From: Spongilla lacustris
Taxonomy: Eukaryota > Porifera > Demospongiae > Spongillida > Spongillidae
Reading direction: 5' to 3'
Length of the DNA: 64,000 bases
NCBI GenBank assembly: GCA_949361645.1
Contig: OX442419.1
Span: 7,925,377-7,989,376 of the forward strand
The notes beneath the pieces are model-generated. The model worked only from the letters and a program-made list of their open reading frames with translations, ran no database searches and was not told the origin of the DNA. The position numbers were made by a program, and so were the translations under genes. Positions 1 through 11,154 of the stretch are shown here, one piece after another; position 1 is the stretch's first letter; every line of letters starts with the position of its first letter.

Positions 1-1
1 C

Positions 2-295
2 ACAGAGTTCTTCAAGAATGAGGTACTACCTGAATTGTTAGGGAAATGGTATTCCAAGACATGCACCACTTGTCCTTTGAGCACTACATCCAACTTTGAC
101 AAATCCAATGATGAAAACATGCCACCCCCATCTTCATCAGTTACATGGTGCTATTGTAAAGGTGAAGAAATGGGTGAAATGATTGGTTGTGATTCTGAAA
201 GCTGCCCTATACAATGGTTCCACACTGCTTGTCTGAAAATGAAACATACTCCTACTGGAAAACGGTTCTGTCCTGAATGTACGAAGAAACTATAA
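2..295 (+). CDS. C-terminus of YqaJ-type nuclease with PHD finger (transposon protein 2)
   Basis: Only the last 97 codons are in the window; the frame is open from base 2, so the protein starts upstream. The first residues (FFKNEVLPELLGKWYSK) resemble the end of the YqaJ/exonuclease domain of ISL2EU second proteins. The tail is a PHD zinc finger with the Cys4-His-Cys3 pattern: C-Y-C, GCD..SC, WFH..C and FCPEC, closest in style to ING-family PHD fingers (GEMIGCD, CPIQWFH). PHD fingers usually read histone H3 tails; a targeting role for the transposon is inference. The gene ends in TAA 65 bp before the convergent transposase. Confidence 0.7.
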   Translation, partial: TEFFKNEVLPELLGKWYSKTCTTCPLSTTSNFDKSNDENMPPPSSSVTWCYCKGEEMGEMIGCDSESCPIQWFHTACLKMKHTPTGKRFCPECTKKL

Positions 296-361
296 CTGCA
301 TGCATGTAATTAGTGTTGAATATATAATGTGTCAGTTATACTTTTTCCATTTATTTATACA

Positions 362-1745
362 TTAATCAAAAGGTACAATTGAATCACAACAATTACATAA
401 TGCACAACAAATAACAACAACTTTATCCATTAAAGAGTATCCTTCTTCAGCAGAACACATGAGCATTACATGAGAAATCTGGCACGAGTGCTCGATTTCA
501 AGGCTACTTAGTTGCTTTTTGCCTTTTTTAAATGAAGGAAGTTTGACATAGGCACCAAAGAGCTTAACTGAGTCTTGCGCAATGAAACCTCGATCAGCAA
601 GTATGACATCATCTGGGAGCAGTTTATCCAGTATACCACAGTTTTCCGTAAGGTGAGAGTCTGACACACGTCCACCCCAGCCTTTAGAAACAAACGATAT
701 AGCCCCTTGTGGTGAGATCCCATTTAGGAATTTAACAGTATTGTGATGTTTGTAGTTTGACCATGTTTGGGCTCTTGCTTTCAGATTTGATGGTCTCTCA
801 ATAAATATTTCGAAGCAATCAATAATAACTGTACATTTGGGGAAGGTTTTTCTGAATACCATTGGCATTGTCTTGTGCAGTTCCTTATGATCAGGCCATT
901 TTATAAGAGGTTGTAACCTATCGCATACATAACATTTACCCAAGTTCTGAAATAACGTGAGACAGTACTGAAGTGCACTCCTAAATCATATGCAACTGAG
1001 ATGCTGAATCGGCATATTGAGACGTAACCTCGTGAGTACCATAACATATTGTTCAAATGCAGATACAGAACAAAAATCATCCTTGATGAAAGGAGAAATG
1101 AATTTAAATATTGCCATTAACCTTTTAAAGGATGGTAAGCCCGTGTAGAAAAGAACCTTTTTGTCATCACCTTGTAATGACTGAGCACTGTGAGACTTTT
1201 CGTTATTCTTGCTCAAAGGATCCTCCCTTTCCTTTCTCAGCTGACTGCAGTTAGTCTCCAAGTCACCCATAATCACCATAGACATATCAGTCATTGTAGA
1301 ACAAGATTGATAGCAAGGTGTCTGTGTATCAATTTGTCCATCAATGTGCATAGCTTCCATTTCAAATGCATCATTGCTAAGTTCTAACAACCCATAATCA
1401 GCCTCTAACTTCTGGTCAGACTTAAGTACCTCCAGCCTTCTCTTCTTTGCTCTGTTGTATATTTCCATGTCCTGCACTGCCTTCCTCTTAAGCGATACAT
1501 CGGTATGTTCAAAGATGGTTGGTACATAAGCAGGGGAATCTACATCTTCGCTCTTCACACCACCAACAAAATGAACACCACAAATCCAGCTGTGATAACT
1601 CGGCTCCCAATCCTCACAGTCACCCCCGCACTAATCCGATCCAGTTTCTTCTCCTTGATATTTCTTCCGGGAACCGATAAAAGTGTATTTCTGAACCTTT
1701 GATAAGACGGTTCTTGCAACCAGGAACGCAACAACTTTTAACCAT
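362..1745 (-). pseudogene. THAP-domain DDE transposase (ISL2EU-type), frameshifted
   Basis: An ATG at 1745 opens a THAP domain (CCVPGCKNR near the start, later WICGVHF, giving the C2CH zinc ligands). The middle part (1558-986) is low-complexity and charged. The C-terminal DDE_Tnp_4-like core lies at 943-362, with [11 protein letters not shown] (first Asp), VILADRGF (second Asp) and SLEIEHS (likely Glu). I see three frame breaks: one inside the THAP domain near 1620-1640, one near 1000 and one near 925; the matching sequence continues in another frame each time. The copy is therefore probably inactive. Introns instead of frameshifts are unlikely, because the gaps are only one or two bases. Confidence 0.75.
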
Positions 1746-2368
1746 CGTAGGCTTTGCCACTCAAATGGCCGACACGAAGCAAAAAGTAAATTATGACGTC
1801 ATTTGTGCAAATCCTCTATTAGTGTTATGTACTAGAGGGAATTTTCGCACTACAACAACATGAGTACATGTTTGAATAGAAGTTGTTTCTAGCACTGTGA
1901 CGTCAGAGCAACGAACTGTGTGTTTGCGGACCCACGTAACCGATGTAAATCAATGTACGGTCCGCTGGTACTGGTGTACAATTAAAGAATTGCAGAGACT
2001 TGACGTTTTTAACTTACATGTATAAAAATTAAGCTACTAGATAAGAAACACCAAAGGCTAAAACGCTTCGTCATCACAAAAACCTAGGGTCCATATGATC
2101 AAGTTGCCATTGCAGCTTCCTTGCAAAATATCAGGTTATTCCGAACAAGATTATTGGCCATTGAGGGCCAACCAAAGTAGGAAATTAAATGGGTAGGTTG
2201 GACCAAGGAGTCAGGACCATTAATAGTCCGCACACAACACTTGGGAATCCATCAATAACCTTGCAGGCTATGAAGGAATGCATGCAAGGAACAATAAAAA
2301 AAAGGCCACAACCTACTGGATCCACGGATGCCAAATGATACTAAGATGCCAACAGATACCCTTTGGAC

Positions 2369-2512
2369 ACGCCTATTACCTTAGCGGTAATCATTACCGA
2401 GCTTATCGGTAAGTTTTTTACCGATAGGCGTAGAGTAATTTCAGTAAATATTCGATTATAGGTGTTTACTTACCGATGATTACTGATAAGCTCAAAACCT
2501 TACCGACAGTTG
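2369..2512. repeat. Imperfect palindromic cluster of TTACCGAT-like words
   Basis: A 63-bp segment (2369-2431) starts ACGCCTAT and ends ATAGGCGT. The words CGGTAA, TTACCG and GCTTATC recur in both orientations through 2512, so the whole block folds on itself. It may be a small MITE; no target duplication is evident. The rest of the stretch between the transposase and the receptor gene (1761-2368 and 2513-2571) holds nothing I recognise. Confidence 0.5.
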
Positions 2513-2571
2513 ACGCTATACATGAAACACATATAAACAGTGATACAAATATAACATCAATGATGTGGTGG

Positions 2572-4833
2572 TTAGATATGTGGCATAGATGTTTTGGAAT
2601 GCTTTGATTGTGATGGGTGACACACTGCTATTGTATCCGCATGTTGTAGGCAACAGCAGCAATGGCAGAGGTAGGGGAAGGTCTTAGGTGAGTACAGGAT
2701 GACCTGACAGAAGACAGGTATGGTTATTATCGCAACAGAGAAGACAAGATGGGACCAGGTGTAGAGCTGCAGGACATCCAACAGCTCCCACAGGGGCACC
2801 AGTGCTGCTAGGTCTGCTAAGCTCGCTGAAATGAAAAAGTTCACCTTTTTGGTGTCCTTGAATTGCTCCCGTTTGACGTGTCGCGTCTGTATAGCAAGCA
2901 GCAGGCAACCAAACGACATTACCATCGGGTACAGGAACAGTAGTAAAAGCCACAACACTGTAAACCTACAAGTGCAGGAGAGCTTCACTTCAAAGTATGG
3001 TGGAGTCATATCATCTAAATACGTTTCCAGCTCTCCTTTCTGATACGGATCTACCACTGTCCACACAAGGAGCACCACAAAGGGATATAGTGTCAGGAGG
3101 AGGACGGCTATAAACAAGCACTCATCCCTCCACATCCTCCCTCCCTTTCTGTAGTTATTTGGCATAAACAGCCTGTACACCCTGAACAGTCGGACAAACA
3201 AGGTGTTTAAGATGAAGTTGATTCCAAAGCTTAGGAACCAGTTCTGAGAATTGCAGAGTACTGAAAAGGCAGTGTCACTCATGTTGCTCATGTGAATGAA
3301 AGTGAAGACAAGAATTGATATGGTAAGCAATGTGCAGCCTATGAACATGAGCAGGCTTAGGTAAGGACTGCTGGCCTTGATGTCCTTCTTATTTCTGTAG
3401 CAGAGAAGGAGGGTGGCATTGACCATTATCAGAACCAGACACAGACCACATATGGACACAATGGAGATGATAAACCATTTGGGATCAAATATAAGGAACC
3501 TATCAATGCTGTCAGAGGGTAAGTGAAGCATGGTGAAGTTTTCTGAAACAATGAATGTACCATTATACGTAGCTAAAAATACAGACCTTCCATTGATGAT
3601 TTGGTTCAGTGTATTACTTGTTATGGGTGCGCGATCATTTTTAAAGGTAATCTTTCCCCCTGCTCCCTGAAAACTAACCCCGAGTAGTGCCTCTTCTAGG
3701 GTATCACTGATCACCCTTGAATTCAGGGTAAAGTTTTCAAGTGACAGGTTCATAGCCCCCAACCACTGCAGGGAACTGTTCAGGGCAAGAGCAAATGACC
3801 ACACCCCATCATACAAGTTGTTTGCGTAAATACTCCCATTGAGATCAAGACCATAACCATTTCCGATAGAGTAATTCTCCAGCTCTTGCAAATATTCAAG
3901 TCTGTAATCAGTGTATTTAATTCCGGATACTAGTACTGCATCATCCGGAGATTGTTGAATGATGTTAACTGTAAACGCCCCTTCAATGGCCTTCGTCATT
4001 GTCTCCGCGTCACAATCAGTGTTAGTCAGTTGAAAGTCCGATACAATGCGATCAGGTAGAATGTATACGTACCCTGGCCACGTTCGGCCACGCCTGTAGG
4101 CCGCGCACATGAAAATAGAACATTCTTGCTCCGTGCCAACGACGACGGTTATCTTGCTTCTCTTGATACCCGGTTGTTCAAGGTCGCGCTCGACGATAGA
4201 TTGTTCTGTTTTGGTTGTTAGGGTACCAATGTTATCAAGCGTCATATTATTACTGCTTATGCTGCTAATCAATAGTTGTGCAATTTTTTGGAAGTAGAGG
4301 CCACCTTCGTCGTGGAACACAGATAGCCTTCTCCACTGTGCGAACTTCATCAGTGATATGATCGAGTCAAGGAAGCCTACGGATGTAGCGGCGAGGTAGA
4401 GCCGAGGATAGGTGGTTCGATCTTGAAGTACAGGAGACATAGACCCTGATATCTGGATAAGGTTTATTCCAAGATGTCCTGCTAACTTAGACACCGCGCC
4501 CGTTGCTGTAGAACAAGGAAGTCCGACAACGCCCACCACGTTAGTATATGGTGTGCTAAGCTCTTGGAAGAGGGAGTATATGTCGTCGACTATGACAGTT
4601 GTTCCACACCCCTCGCCTTCCTTGACAATGAGCTCCAACGTGTGGCCGTTCAGAAAGTAGGGCGTACTGTTAATATGCTTCAAAGCCAATAATCCAGCTG
4701 GCACGAGCTCCAAACCTTGACTCCACCCTGCAGTGCTATCATTGGATGGGAAAGGAACGATTGTGAGCAGACGAAGGACGGCTGCCTCTGCCACGAGGAC
4801 TTTTAGGCACCAGAGGATAGCAACGACCAGCAT
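2572..4833 (-). CDS. Class C G-protein-coupled receptor, GABA-B/mGlu-like, single exon
   Basis: This 753-aa open frame has the full class C layout. A signal peptide (about residues 1-17) is followed by a periplasmic-binding-like Venus-flytrap ligand domain (about 20-440) with many N-glycosylation sequons, then seven membrane segments from about residue 450. The conserved disulfide Cys pair is visible (VLCNSQNW at the top of TM3 and LSCTCRF in the second outer loop). There is no cysteine-rich domain between ligand domain and TM1, which argues for GABA-B type rather than mGlu type. The short Cys-rich tail has no evident coiled coil, unlike mammalian GABA-B subunits. It should sit in the plasma membrane and signal through G proteins; the ligand cannot be told. 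It has no introns, and the frame is intact throughout. A MITE sits 25 bp upstream of the ATG. Confidence 0.88.
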   Translation of the reverse strand: MLVVAILWCLKVLVAEAAVLRLLTIVPFPSNDSTAGWSQGLELVPAGLLALKHINSTPYFLNGHTLELIVKEGEGCGTTVIVDDIYSLFQELSTPYTNVVGVVGLPCSTATGAVSKLAGHLGINLIQISGSMSPVLQDRTTYPRLYLAATSVGFLDSIISLMKFAQWRRLSVFHDEGGLYFQKIAQLLISSISSNNMTLDNIGTLTTKTEQSIVERDLEQPGIKRSKITVVVGTEQECSIFMCAAYRRGRTWPGYVYILPDRIVSDFQLTNTDCDAETMTKAIEGAFTVNIIQQSPDDAVLVSGIKYTDYRLEYLQELENYSIGNGYGLDLNGSIYANNLYDGVWSFALALNSSLQWLGAMNLSLENFTLNSRVISDTLEEALLGVSFQGAGGKITFKNDRAPITSNTLNQIINGRSVFLATYNGTFIVSENFTMLHLPSDSIDRFLIFDPKWFIISIVSICGLCLVLIMVNATLLLCYRNKKDIKASSPYLSLLMFIGCTLLTISILVFTFIHMSNMSDTAFSVLCNSQNWFLSFGINFILNTLFVRLFRVYRLFMPNNYRKGGRMWRDECLFIAVLLLTLYPFVVLLVWTVVDPYQKGELETYLDDMTPPYFEVKLSCTCRFTVLWLLLLFLYPMVMSFGCLLLAIQTRHVKREQFKDTKKVNFFISASLADLAALVPLWELLDVLQLYTWSHLVFSVAIITIPVFCQVILYSPKTFPYLCHCCCCLQHADTIAVCHPSQSKHSKTSMPHI

Positions 4834-4858
4834 GTAAACTGTAGTACACTGGCTACCC

Positions 4859-5086
4859 CAGGGCCGGCGGAGCTTATATAAAGTGGTAGGGCAGGCTATG
4901 AATAATTAATTAACCACAAAAATTCAATTACAACCGCAGGTAGAGCGTTCATTGCAAACGGTACGGCGGCCTTCGCGCAGGCTAACGGTTATTTCAAAGC
5001 TAATTAATTAATGAAAATTGTTAATAATTATCTTAGTCGCGGGAAAAAGTGGTGCCCTACCTACCCTATGGGCTGCGCCGGCCCTG
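4859..5086. mobile_element. 228-bp MITE with 5-bp target duplication TACCC
   Basis: The ends are CAGGGCCGGCGGAGC and its near-perfect inverse (GCTGCGCCGGCCCTG), flanked by TACCC at 4854-4858 and 5087-5091. The interior is AT-rich with several TTAATTAA words and no coding. The CAGGG-type ends suggest a hAT-like or related family. It sits immediately 5' of the receptor gene. Confidence 0.8.
4874..4880 (-). promoter_or_regulatory. TATATAA box inside the MITE, upstream of the receptor gene
   Basis: Read on the minus strand, TATATAA lies about 41 bp before the receptor ATG at 4833, at a usual distance for a TATA-driven start with a very short leader. It belongs to the MITE's terminal region. That it works as the promoter is inference. 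Confidence 0.3.
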
Positions 5087-5091
5087 TACCC

Positions 5092-5972
5092 GAGTGAAAG
5101 ATCATGTACCGCAAAATTGAACTGGATGACGTCATAATATGAAACAAATAATTTTAATGTACGTGTAAAAGATCGAGTCTCGATAGGTATGTTGTGAGAT
5201 CAGCGATTTGTTGTGCCGCTCAGCTGTGTCCCAGATCAGCGGTTTGCTGACCCCGATTACGGATATGCTGTAACATTATCTATGGCTGTATAGTCTGACG
5301 ATAGCGGCAGCCACACCTTTGCTTTTATTAACGATTTGTTGTAATGTGCAATTATTGCATGTACGTCACGCCGCGTCACGTAATGAGAAATGGATCTTAA
5401 GCCATTCCAGACGCAAGTGTGTAGGGTCTATAGCTGAGAAGGGGGGGAAAGGAAAACACAGGAAAGATGATGATGCCTGTAATGCTAGGGGATGGTCTTG
5501 CATTAGTTGAAACTTATGGTGGACGGGGCCATGAAACTATAACAACATTTGGACATCTTAGCAACGCAGCAGACAACCATCTGCAGCTTCGTTAAATGAA
5601 CTATATTGCCGTCTCTCAAATGTCAATTTTGCTCATGAGGCCAAATGCTCAGGCGTTGCTGGCCCACGCTGCTTTGCCTACCATAGTCCATGAATTTTAT
5701 TTTACATTTATGGTGCATGTATGTGCATGTATGTATAATATTTACTGTATGTATTAATAGTTTAGTTAATAATCAAACTTGGCTTGCAAATTTGCAATCA
5801 ACACCCATAATGCAATATGGAGCTCATACGTGCCACACAACCCACAAGCGTAATACTGTGTGCAGTGACCTTGTCCTTTGTGTAAACACCAGAATACCAC
5901 AACACCACAACACCGCAGCGAAATTTCTAATCTTACCGCACATCTATCTTTTTTTTAAATCGGCGTCTGTAT
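5092..5972. other. Stretch without recognisable gene
   Basis: Only short open frames without domain signatures or splice-consistent exons are seen. No clear repeat ends were found. Confidence 0.5.
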
Positions 5973-6284
5973 TAGCCTCGTCCCCAGGCCGTCAATTAAA
6001 GTTTGGGGGCACGGCTGTTAGCCCTTTGCATGAAAGATCGGAAGTATGATAACGTCACGTCCGAAGAAAAACCACAGCGGTTGCCTAGAGACATCGTGTC
6101 ACGTTCGCGGACCTTTGCGTAATAAAATGGCAATGCTCGGAGTCATTCCTTCCGCTCAGACATTGATCCTTCGGCCGATCCAGTTCCTGATCAAACTATG
6201 CTGCCAACAGTAAGTTTGACCGAGTCTGACATTCCCGGAGCCTTTTTAAAGCCATCCATTTCAAAAGGCTCTGGGTGTGTCAGA
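5973..6284 (+). repeat. Second copy of repeat pieces found at 56.5-57.2 and 62.4-62.8 kb
   Basis: The first 35 bp match the tip of the helicase element's inverted repeat (TAGCCTCGTCCCCAGGCC). From about 6014 the sequence follows the THAP-element end (CTTTGCATGAAAGATCGG) and then, at the same junction, one arm of the foldback MITE (AAATGGCAA, GATCCTTCGGCCGATCC). So this is a truncated copy of the composite described at 56569-57157. Confidence 0.75.
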
Positions 6285-6323
6285 CAGTGGCGGTGTGGCC
6301 GGGGGGGGGGGGGGGGGGGGGGG
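6285..6323 (+). mobile_element. hAT-type terminal repeat with 23-bp G run
   Basis: CAGTGGCGGTGTGGCC followed by 23 G matches the inverted end of the complete hAT-like element at 49570-50537. The partner end was not found, so this may be a truncated copy. Confidence 0.55.
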
Positions 6324-8037
6324 CCCAAACATGCACTGCACGCTTAGTACACACCTGCACATAGCTGGATAAGAGTGCATTGCTGTCACCTTCTTTGGTG
6401 ACAATATAACTCACTTTCACACTAATTTACTCCAAGCTACACATGGAAAGGGGTTGTGGAGTGATGGCTTTCTTTATGCTCACACCATCATGCTTTTGCA
6501 ACAGGTCAATGGATACGTATACAATGACAAATGTGTATGGCACCATACATTGTAGCTGGAGCATTACATGTCAAAAATGGGACATCAGAAACCGCTTTTT
6601 ATTTAGGACAGCTTTGCCAACCATTCATACGGAGAACACAGATCAATTGCGTTCAGGTCACTGGCTCATTGAGGCAGATGGACGTTGCGGACAAATGTCT
6701 GTGGAGTACGATCAGGTCAGGCTGGCTGCCACGGGGATCTAAGCTACATGTAATGCTGTTTCTTTGTATGTGTAGGAGCCATACACACTTGTACATAGCT
6801 CTACGTGTACATCGACTAATCTAAAGCAGTTTAGCCATATTGTACGCATGCATGCATGACATTCAAATGTACGATCATAAATCGATCGCGAGGACTGTTG
6901 CCTACTTACCCCCATACTGGCTGTAACGAGGCCCTTACCCTCTCGGCTTCATAGTGTCTCATCTAGGCAAAGCCACGAACACGTTGGTGTGAGCATAAAG
7001 AAAGCTGACGTCACTACGTAATCGAATTAAAGGTAAGCGGGGGAAACTTCTATCAACCGCAATCGACCTGAGAAAGTTTACGCAGTCGTGCCGCTAAGTT
7101 TACCCGCTAATGCAATTATAGGGCTCAAAGATAAACTGTGAATTGCTTTAATAGTTCGTTGTTCCGAGGTGTCAAAAGTTCGTTGTTCCGAGCCGGCACT
7201 GTATAAAACAAATTAAGCGTCTAGTAACTCTTTCATATTTACGGTATCGTACGCGGTATCAATTACATTTTGCAGTCTACTATACATGTGTATATCATTT
7301 CAAGTACTATGTCTCGGCAGACAAGAGGTAAGCGCAAAAAGTCTATGGAAGAATAAGTTTATTTTGCACAAAAAAGTTGGCCAAAATTGATGAACAAGAA
7401 AAGCTGGTCAGTAGATTTTCGGCTATATAGGTCCAACCAGTGAAACACTCCGAACGTTGATGCAGAGAAGGCGACGAAGTAGAGATGCCTGCTACTGTGG
7501 ACGAAAACCCGAAATGAGGAATTTAATTCGTGGTTCAGTGTACACTCCAATCCTGGACGGTCTAACAGCACGCCTACGCACAGTTGCAGCACAGCACGGC
7601 TATAGCAGACCCCTTTTATTGTGCTGATGTTCACCAGCAAGTGTATGCATTGTCTCAAATAACAGAGAAACGTGTATATGTATGGCATTATTTCTGCGAT
7701 ACCGATCAGTTTTTGTACACTGTGCAGAGGCGGATACAGGGGGGGGGGGGGGGGGGGGGGGAGTCCAGGGTGTCCGGACACCCCCCTTGGAACCATTGAT
7801 GAATATAATTAGCCCACATCGCGCACATTACAGTATAGTACCGTATACGATTTCGTCACCCCATATACACCAGTATGCATGCAATCGAACCGAAACGAAA
7901 ATGTATAGCCTTACACTCACCAAACAGAATTTTATTTGCCTTGAATAGGAATAACGTAATATTCTTAAAGATATGATTGACCAAACGCGGTAGTAAGGCC
8001 CGCCAGACTAGTTTACATATTTTGCAAAAGGCTGGAT
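6324..8037. other. Stretch without recognisable gene; contains a 23-bp G run
   Basis: Short open frames only. A 23-bp G run at 7739-7761 follows CAGAGGCGGATACA, which looks like another hAT-like terminus. Nothing else is supported. Confidence 0.5.
7739..7761 (+). repeat. Poly-G tract (23 bp)
   Basis: Uninterrupted G run next to a CAGAGGCGGATACA terminus-like sequence; glycine- or proline-rich open frames across it are artefacts. Confidence 0.9.
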
Positions 8038-8119
8038 CAGGGTTGCCAAAGGCCAACACGGCCTGACAGATTGGCCTGCCAGGCCGTACTGTCCACTTAG
8101 CCTGGCGGGTCAAACCCTG
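8038..8119. repeat. Short element with CAGGGTTGCC-type ends
   Basis: Begins CAGGGTTGCC and ends GGGTCAAACCCTG; the inside is rich in GGCCTG/CAGGCC palindromes. Related one-ended fragments lie at about 27915-27987 and 30740-30800 (ending GGCAACCCTG). No target duplication seen. Confidence 0.45.
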
Positions 8120-9153
8120 ACGATTGTACATTATGGCATTATATATCACGATCATCCTAATTTTTTAACTCTATATATGTGCTTTGACTGATTTTGCGCG
8201 CCCTGACTCAGTTATAGAAAGCTATTTAAATTACTGATTGTGTGTGTTATAGGCAGTATGTATTATGGTATTCAAATCTATACCTTCATGTAGCATTATA
8301 AATGTAAAGTGCTTGATCACATATAGGGCAGTATAGGCCCAAGCACATTTCAGTGTCAAGTGTTCCACATTACATATACCCTGTCACATATTGTTGCAAC
8401 AAGCAACCCTTTTATGGGTGAAGGGGTAGTGGGTGGGAGTGGGGGGGAAGGGAATAAACTGGCCAGCAATTCTCAACCTTTTTAGCATGATGTGCTTCAT
8501 TGATCATGCATGATGTGGGATATAAATTTCTGTTCCATGTGTGCGTGGTGCATTAGAGAAGTCATGCGAATAATGGAGTTCTTTAGCATGGTCAGTTGTG
8601 CACGGGACTGAGAAACTCACTTTGTATAGTAACCAAAAATGTTACTTAATAGTTAGTGTTTTGTTTTAGCTTCGAACCTACATGACGATTGTACTCATCT
8701 ATACATATAGGCATAATAAGTTAGTTCCTATATAGTTAGCAGCAATTAAAGTGTCGAAATCTAATAGGCCAGGCCTGTTTGAGAGCACTAAATACGTTGT
8801 TTTAATACATTCAAGTCCAGCATCTGTCTATTTTTAAACGATTTCGACTTCGAGATCGCTAATATTGTATGAAACGCTCCAGCTTCTGGGGCTCCGCCCC
8901 AGGCCCCGATATATATGATGTCATTGATGCGTGCATGGGGACGCACGTACATGTATATGGACAAATACCGTTAAGTAATTTACTATCAGCGTGGCTAATT
9001 AACCTTTTCGATACTAACACTCCTTGTGATACAAAAATATTCTGGGGCTCAGCCCCAGACCCCGAGAAAGCGTCACCTCCTGCCCCGCCCCTTCATCAAA
9101 TTCATATTGGACACCCCCCTCTCCGAATTCCTCCGTCCGCCCCTGCTGTGGAG
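8120..9153. other. Non-coding stretch with GC-rich MITE fragment near its end
   Basis: 8120-8870 holds nothing recognisable. About 8877-9145 contains two GGGGCTCCGCCCC-like palindromes and ends CCGTCCGCCCCTG, like the right end of the hAT-like MITEs at 34.4, 49.9 and 56.2 kb. Confidence 0.4.
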
Positions 9154-9157
9154 CCGG

Positions 9158-9330
9158 TGTCATAGGGTATACGGTCCGGCCCAATTTCCAGTCCGGCGGA
9201 CCGTATGAGAATACGGTCCCCCCCCCCCCCCCCCCCCCCCCCGGACCCAACTCCCTAGGGAATACGGTCCGTCTAGTACATTCAGGGAATACAGTCCGGG
9301 GGAGGAGGCGGACTCAATTCCCTGACAGAA
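9158..9330 (+). repeat. Ginger1-type terminal repeat, left orientation, preceded by CCGG
   Basis: The end TGTCATAGGGTATACGGTCC directly follows CCGG (9154-9157). Ginger1 elements are known for CCGG-type target duplications and TGT-starting ends. The subterminal part repeats the word AGGGAATACGGTCC and has a 25-bp C run. The inverse copy lies at 27218-27398. 9331-10231 downstream is AT-rich and holds nothing recognisable beyond repeated AATTTAAACACAAGACAG words. Confidence 0.65.
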
Positions 9331-10231
9331 TGTAGATTTGATTTGACGACCACTGGCAATTATAGCGTGTATAATTAAAAAGAGAAATCGATTCACACCG
9401 AAATAGCAACCGTTTTAAGGCAGACAAATAAACTTATTAAACAATTTAAACAGAAGATCTAATCGATAATCTGGAAGTTATATAACGAAAACAATTTATT
9501 AAAACCAAGTTAGAAGTTCTTTCACGACATCAGATGTAATATTCTTGGCATGTTTTAATCTCACCATGCAACCTAAACTTTAAACAACAAAAACAGTTTA
9601 GGATTTATAGTTTGAGCACATCACATATTTACAAAGAATTAAACTTAACACTGCTAAACTAGAAGTTATTTTTCAGTGAAATTTGTCTTGGGAGACTGTG
9701 AACATTTTGATTGCACCAAAACAATGAATAGATTTATAATTTAAACACAAGACAGAATTTACGAATGCATATAATGAAAGCAATTTAAACACAAGACAGA
9801 AGCTATATAATGAAAACAATTTAAAAAAAAACAAGACTGTTTAATGTAATAAATAGCTGATTCTTCGTACGATGTTTCTGGACTCACAGCAATTCAGGCG
9901 TCCGCTCGCGGGTCATTGCAAATATCGGATTCAGTCACGCATCCGTGTAGATAACGAAACGTGCATACACGATCACCGGAAGGATGAATTTTTTGAAACA
10001 GCACTGTCCGAAACTGTACGAGAATTTCATTTACCAGGGCTAATCTAAATATTCGTGCCAGGCCGTAGAATATTTTCGTAAGTGATATGAACTTGAGATG
10101 TTAACAATAGCAGAAGCAGTGGCAAGTTTCTTTCTACCATTAGTACAGTATCTTCTACGTATTATAAGACCTGTGCTTTGTTGCAATCCCTACTTTGTAT
10201 AGATATTCATCGGCTCCGATGCAAAGAGTCT

Positions 10232-11001
10232 CAGGCCCGTAGGCTGGTCGGGAGACGGGGGGGTTCGGGAAAGCAATAACGTGGAACTCATGAAGAGCGG
10301 GGGTGGGAGCAGGAGGGGGCGTAGCCCCCTCTCGCCCAGCTAGGGGGTATGGGGGAGCGCTGTAAGCTCCCCCATCGGGGTCTGGGGCGGAGCCCCAGCA
10401 GCTTTGCAACTTTTGCAATTTTTCAGCCACAAAACTTAGCATAATTGCATAGAAACATGGATAGGCTGGATAGCCCAGTTTGTGTTCCCGTTCAATAATG
10501 AAGTACATGTAGGTCTGGCTTGCGAGTTGCGAGTCTAAAGGCTGGCATACATGGTCCAGGTGATTTGTCGTATGCTACTCAAATGACTACATCAGTACAT
10601 GTAACAGTATGCTAGTTGGGCGTAGGCCGACCTTCGCGTATCCGCCAATACGCGAAGGTCGGGCTACGCCCAACTAACAGTATGCATGGGTAAAAGTTCC
10701 GCAATTCTTGATCGTATGCGGAACTTCTATCCATATTTGCATGGGAACCCGTAAAATTAATTCACGGACCCTCCCCCTGTTCCGCCGCTGCTGTTTGTTG
10801 TGGGCGGGACGTGGGCGCCCCATTTAGAATGGATGTCCCGCGGTTGCTAAGCCTACATGTATTGTTATCTCATTCTCGCGGGCTATAGCTATACATGTAT
10901 AGAAGTAATGAATAAATTATTTTGATGGCAAGCGGAACTAGTTCTGACGAGCGGGGGGGGGTCGACCGAACCCACCGACCCCCCCCCAGCCTACGGGCCT
11001 G
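10232..11001. mobile_element. 770-bp MITE-like element with CAGGCCCGTAGGCTGG ends
   Basis: CAGGCCCGTAGGCTGG at the left is repeated as its exact inverse CCAGCCTACGGGCCTG at the right. Inside are G-rich blocks, the GC-rich module TCCCCCATCGGGGTCTGGGG shared with 49.9 and 56.2 kb, and a long hairpin. I found no clean target duplication, so the ends could be off or decayed. Confidence 0.55.
10613..10676. repeat. 64-bp near-perfect hairpin
   Basis: Arms of about 29 bp (AGTTGGGCGTAGGCCGACC and inverse) around a 6-bp loop. A degenerate relative is at 50607-50667. Confidence 0.8.
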
Positions 11002-11154
11002 GGGACTTTCGTATTTTCAGTCCTAATTCAAATATTTATTATCTCTGTTCAAAGTAAGAGTTCTTTTCTTATGTATCTTTTTACAAATGTCCTTGTGTTA
11101 CGCTAGAGCTAGAAATATAATAAACAGCAGCTGACCAAGGCAAAGTTTGGAGTG

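Larger units (their letters stand above)
1..1760. mobile_element. ISL2EU-type DNA transposon, coding part, cut by window edge
   Basis: Two convergent genes, a YqaJ-nuclease/PHD protein on the plus strand and a THAP-DDE transposase on the minus strand, are separated by only about 65 bp. This two-gene layout is the known signature of the ISL2EU superfamily. The left end lies outside the window, and I could not locate the right terminal repeat; the element probably runs some way past 1760. Frameshifts in the transposase suggest a dead copy. Confidence 0.7.
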
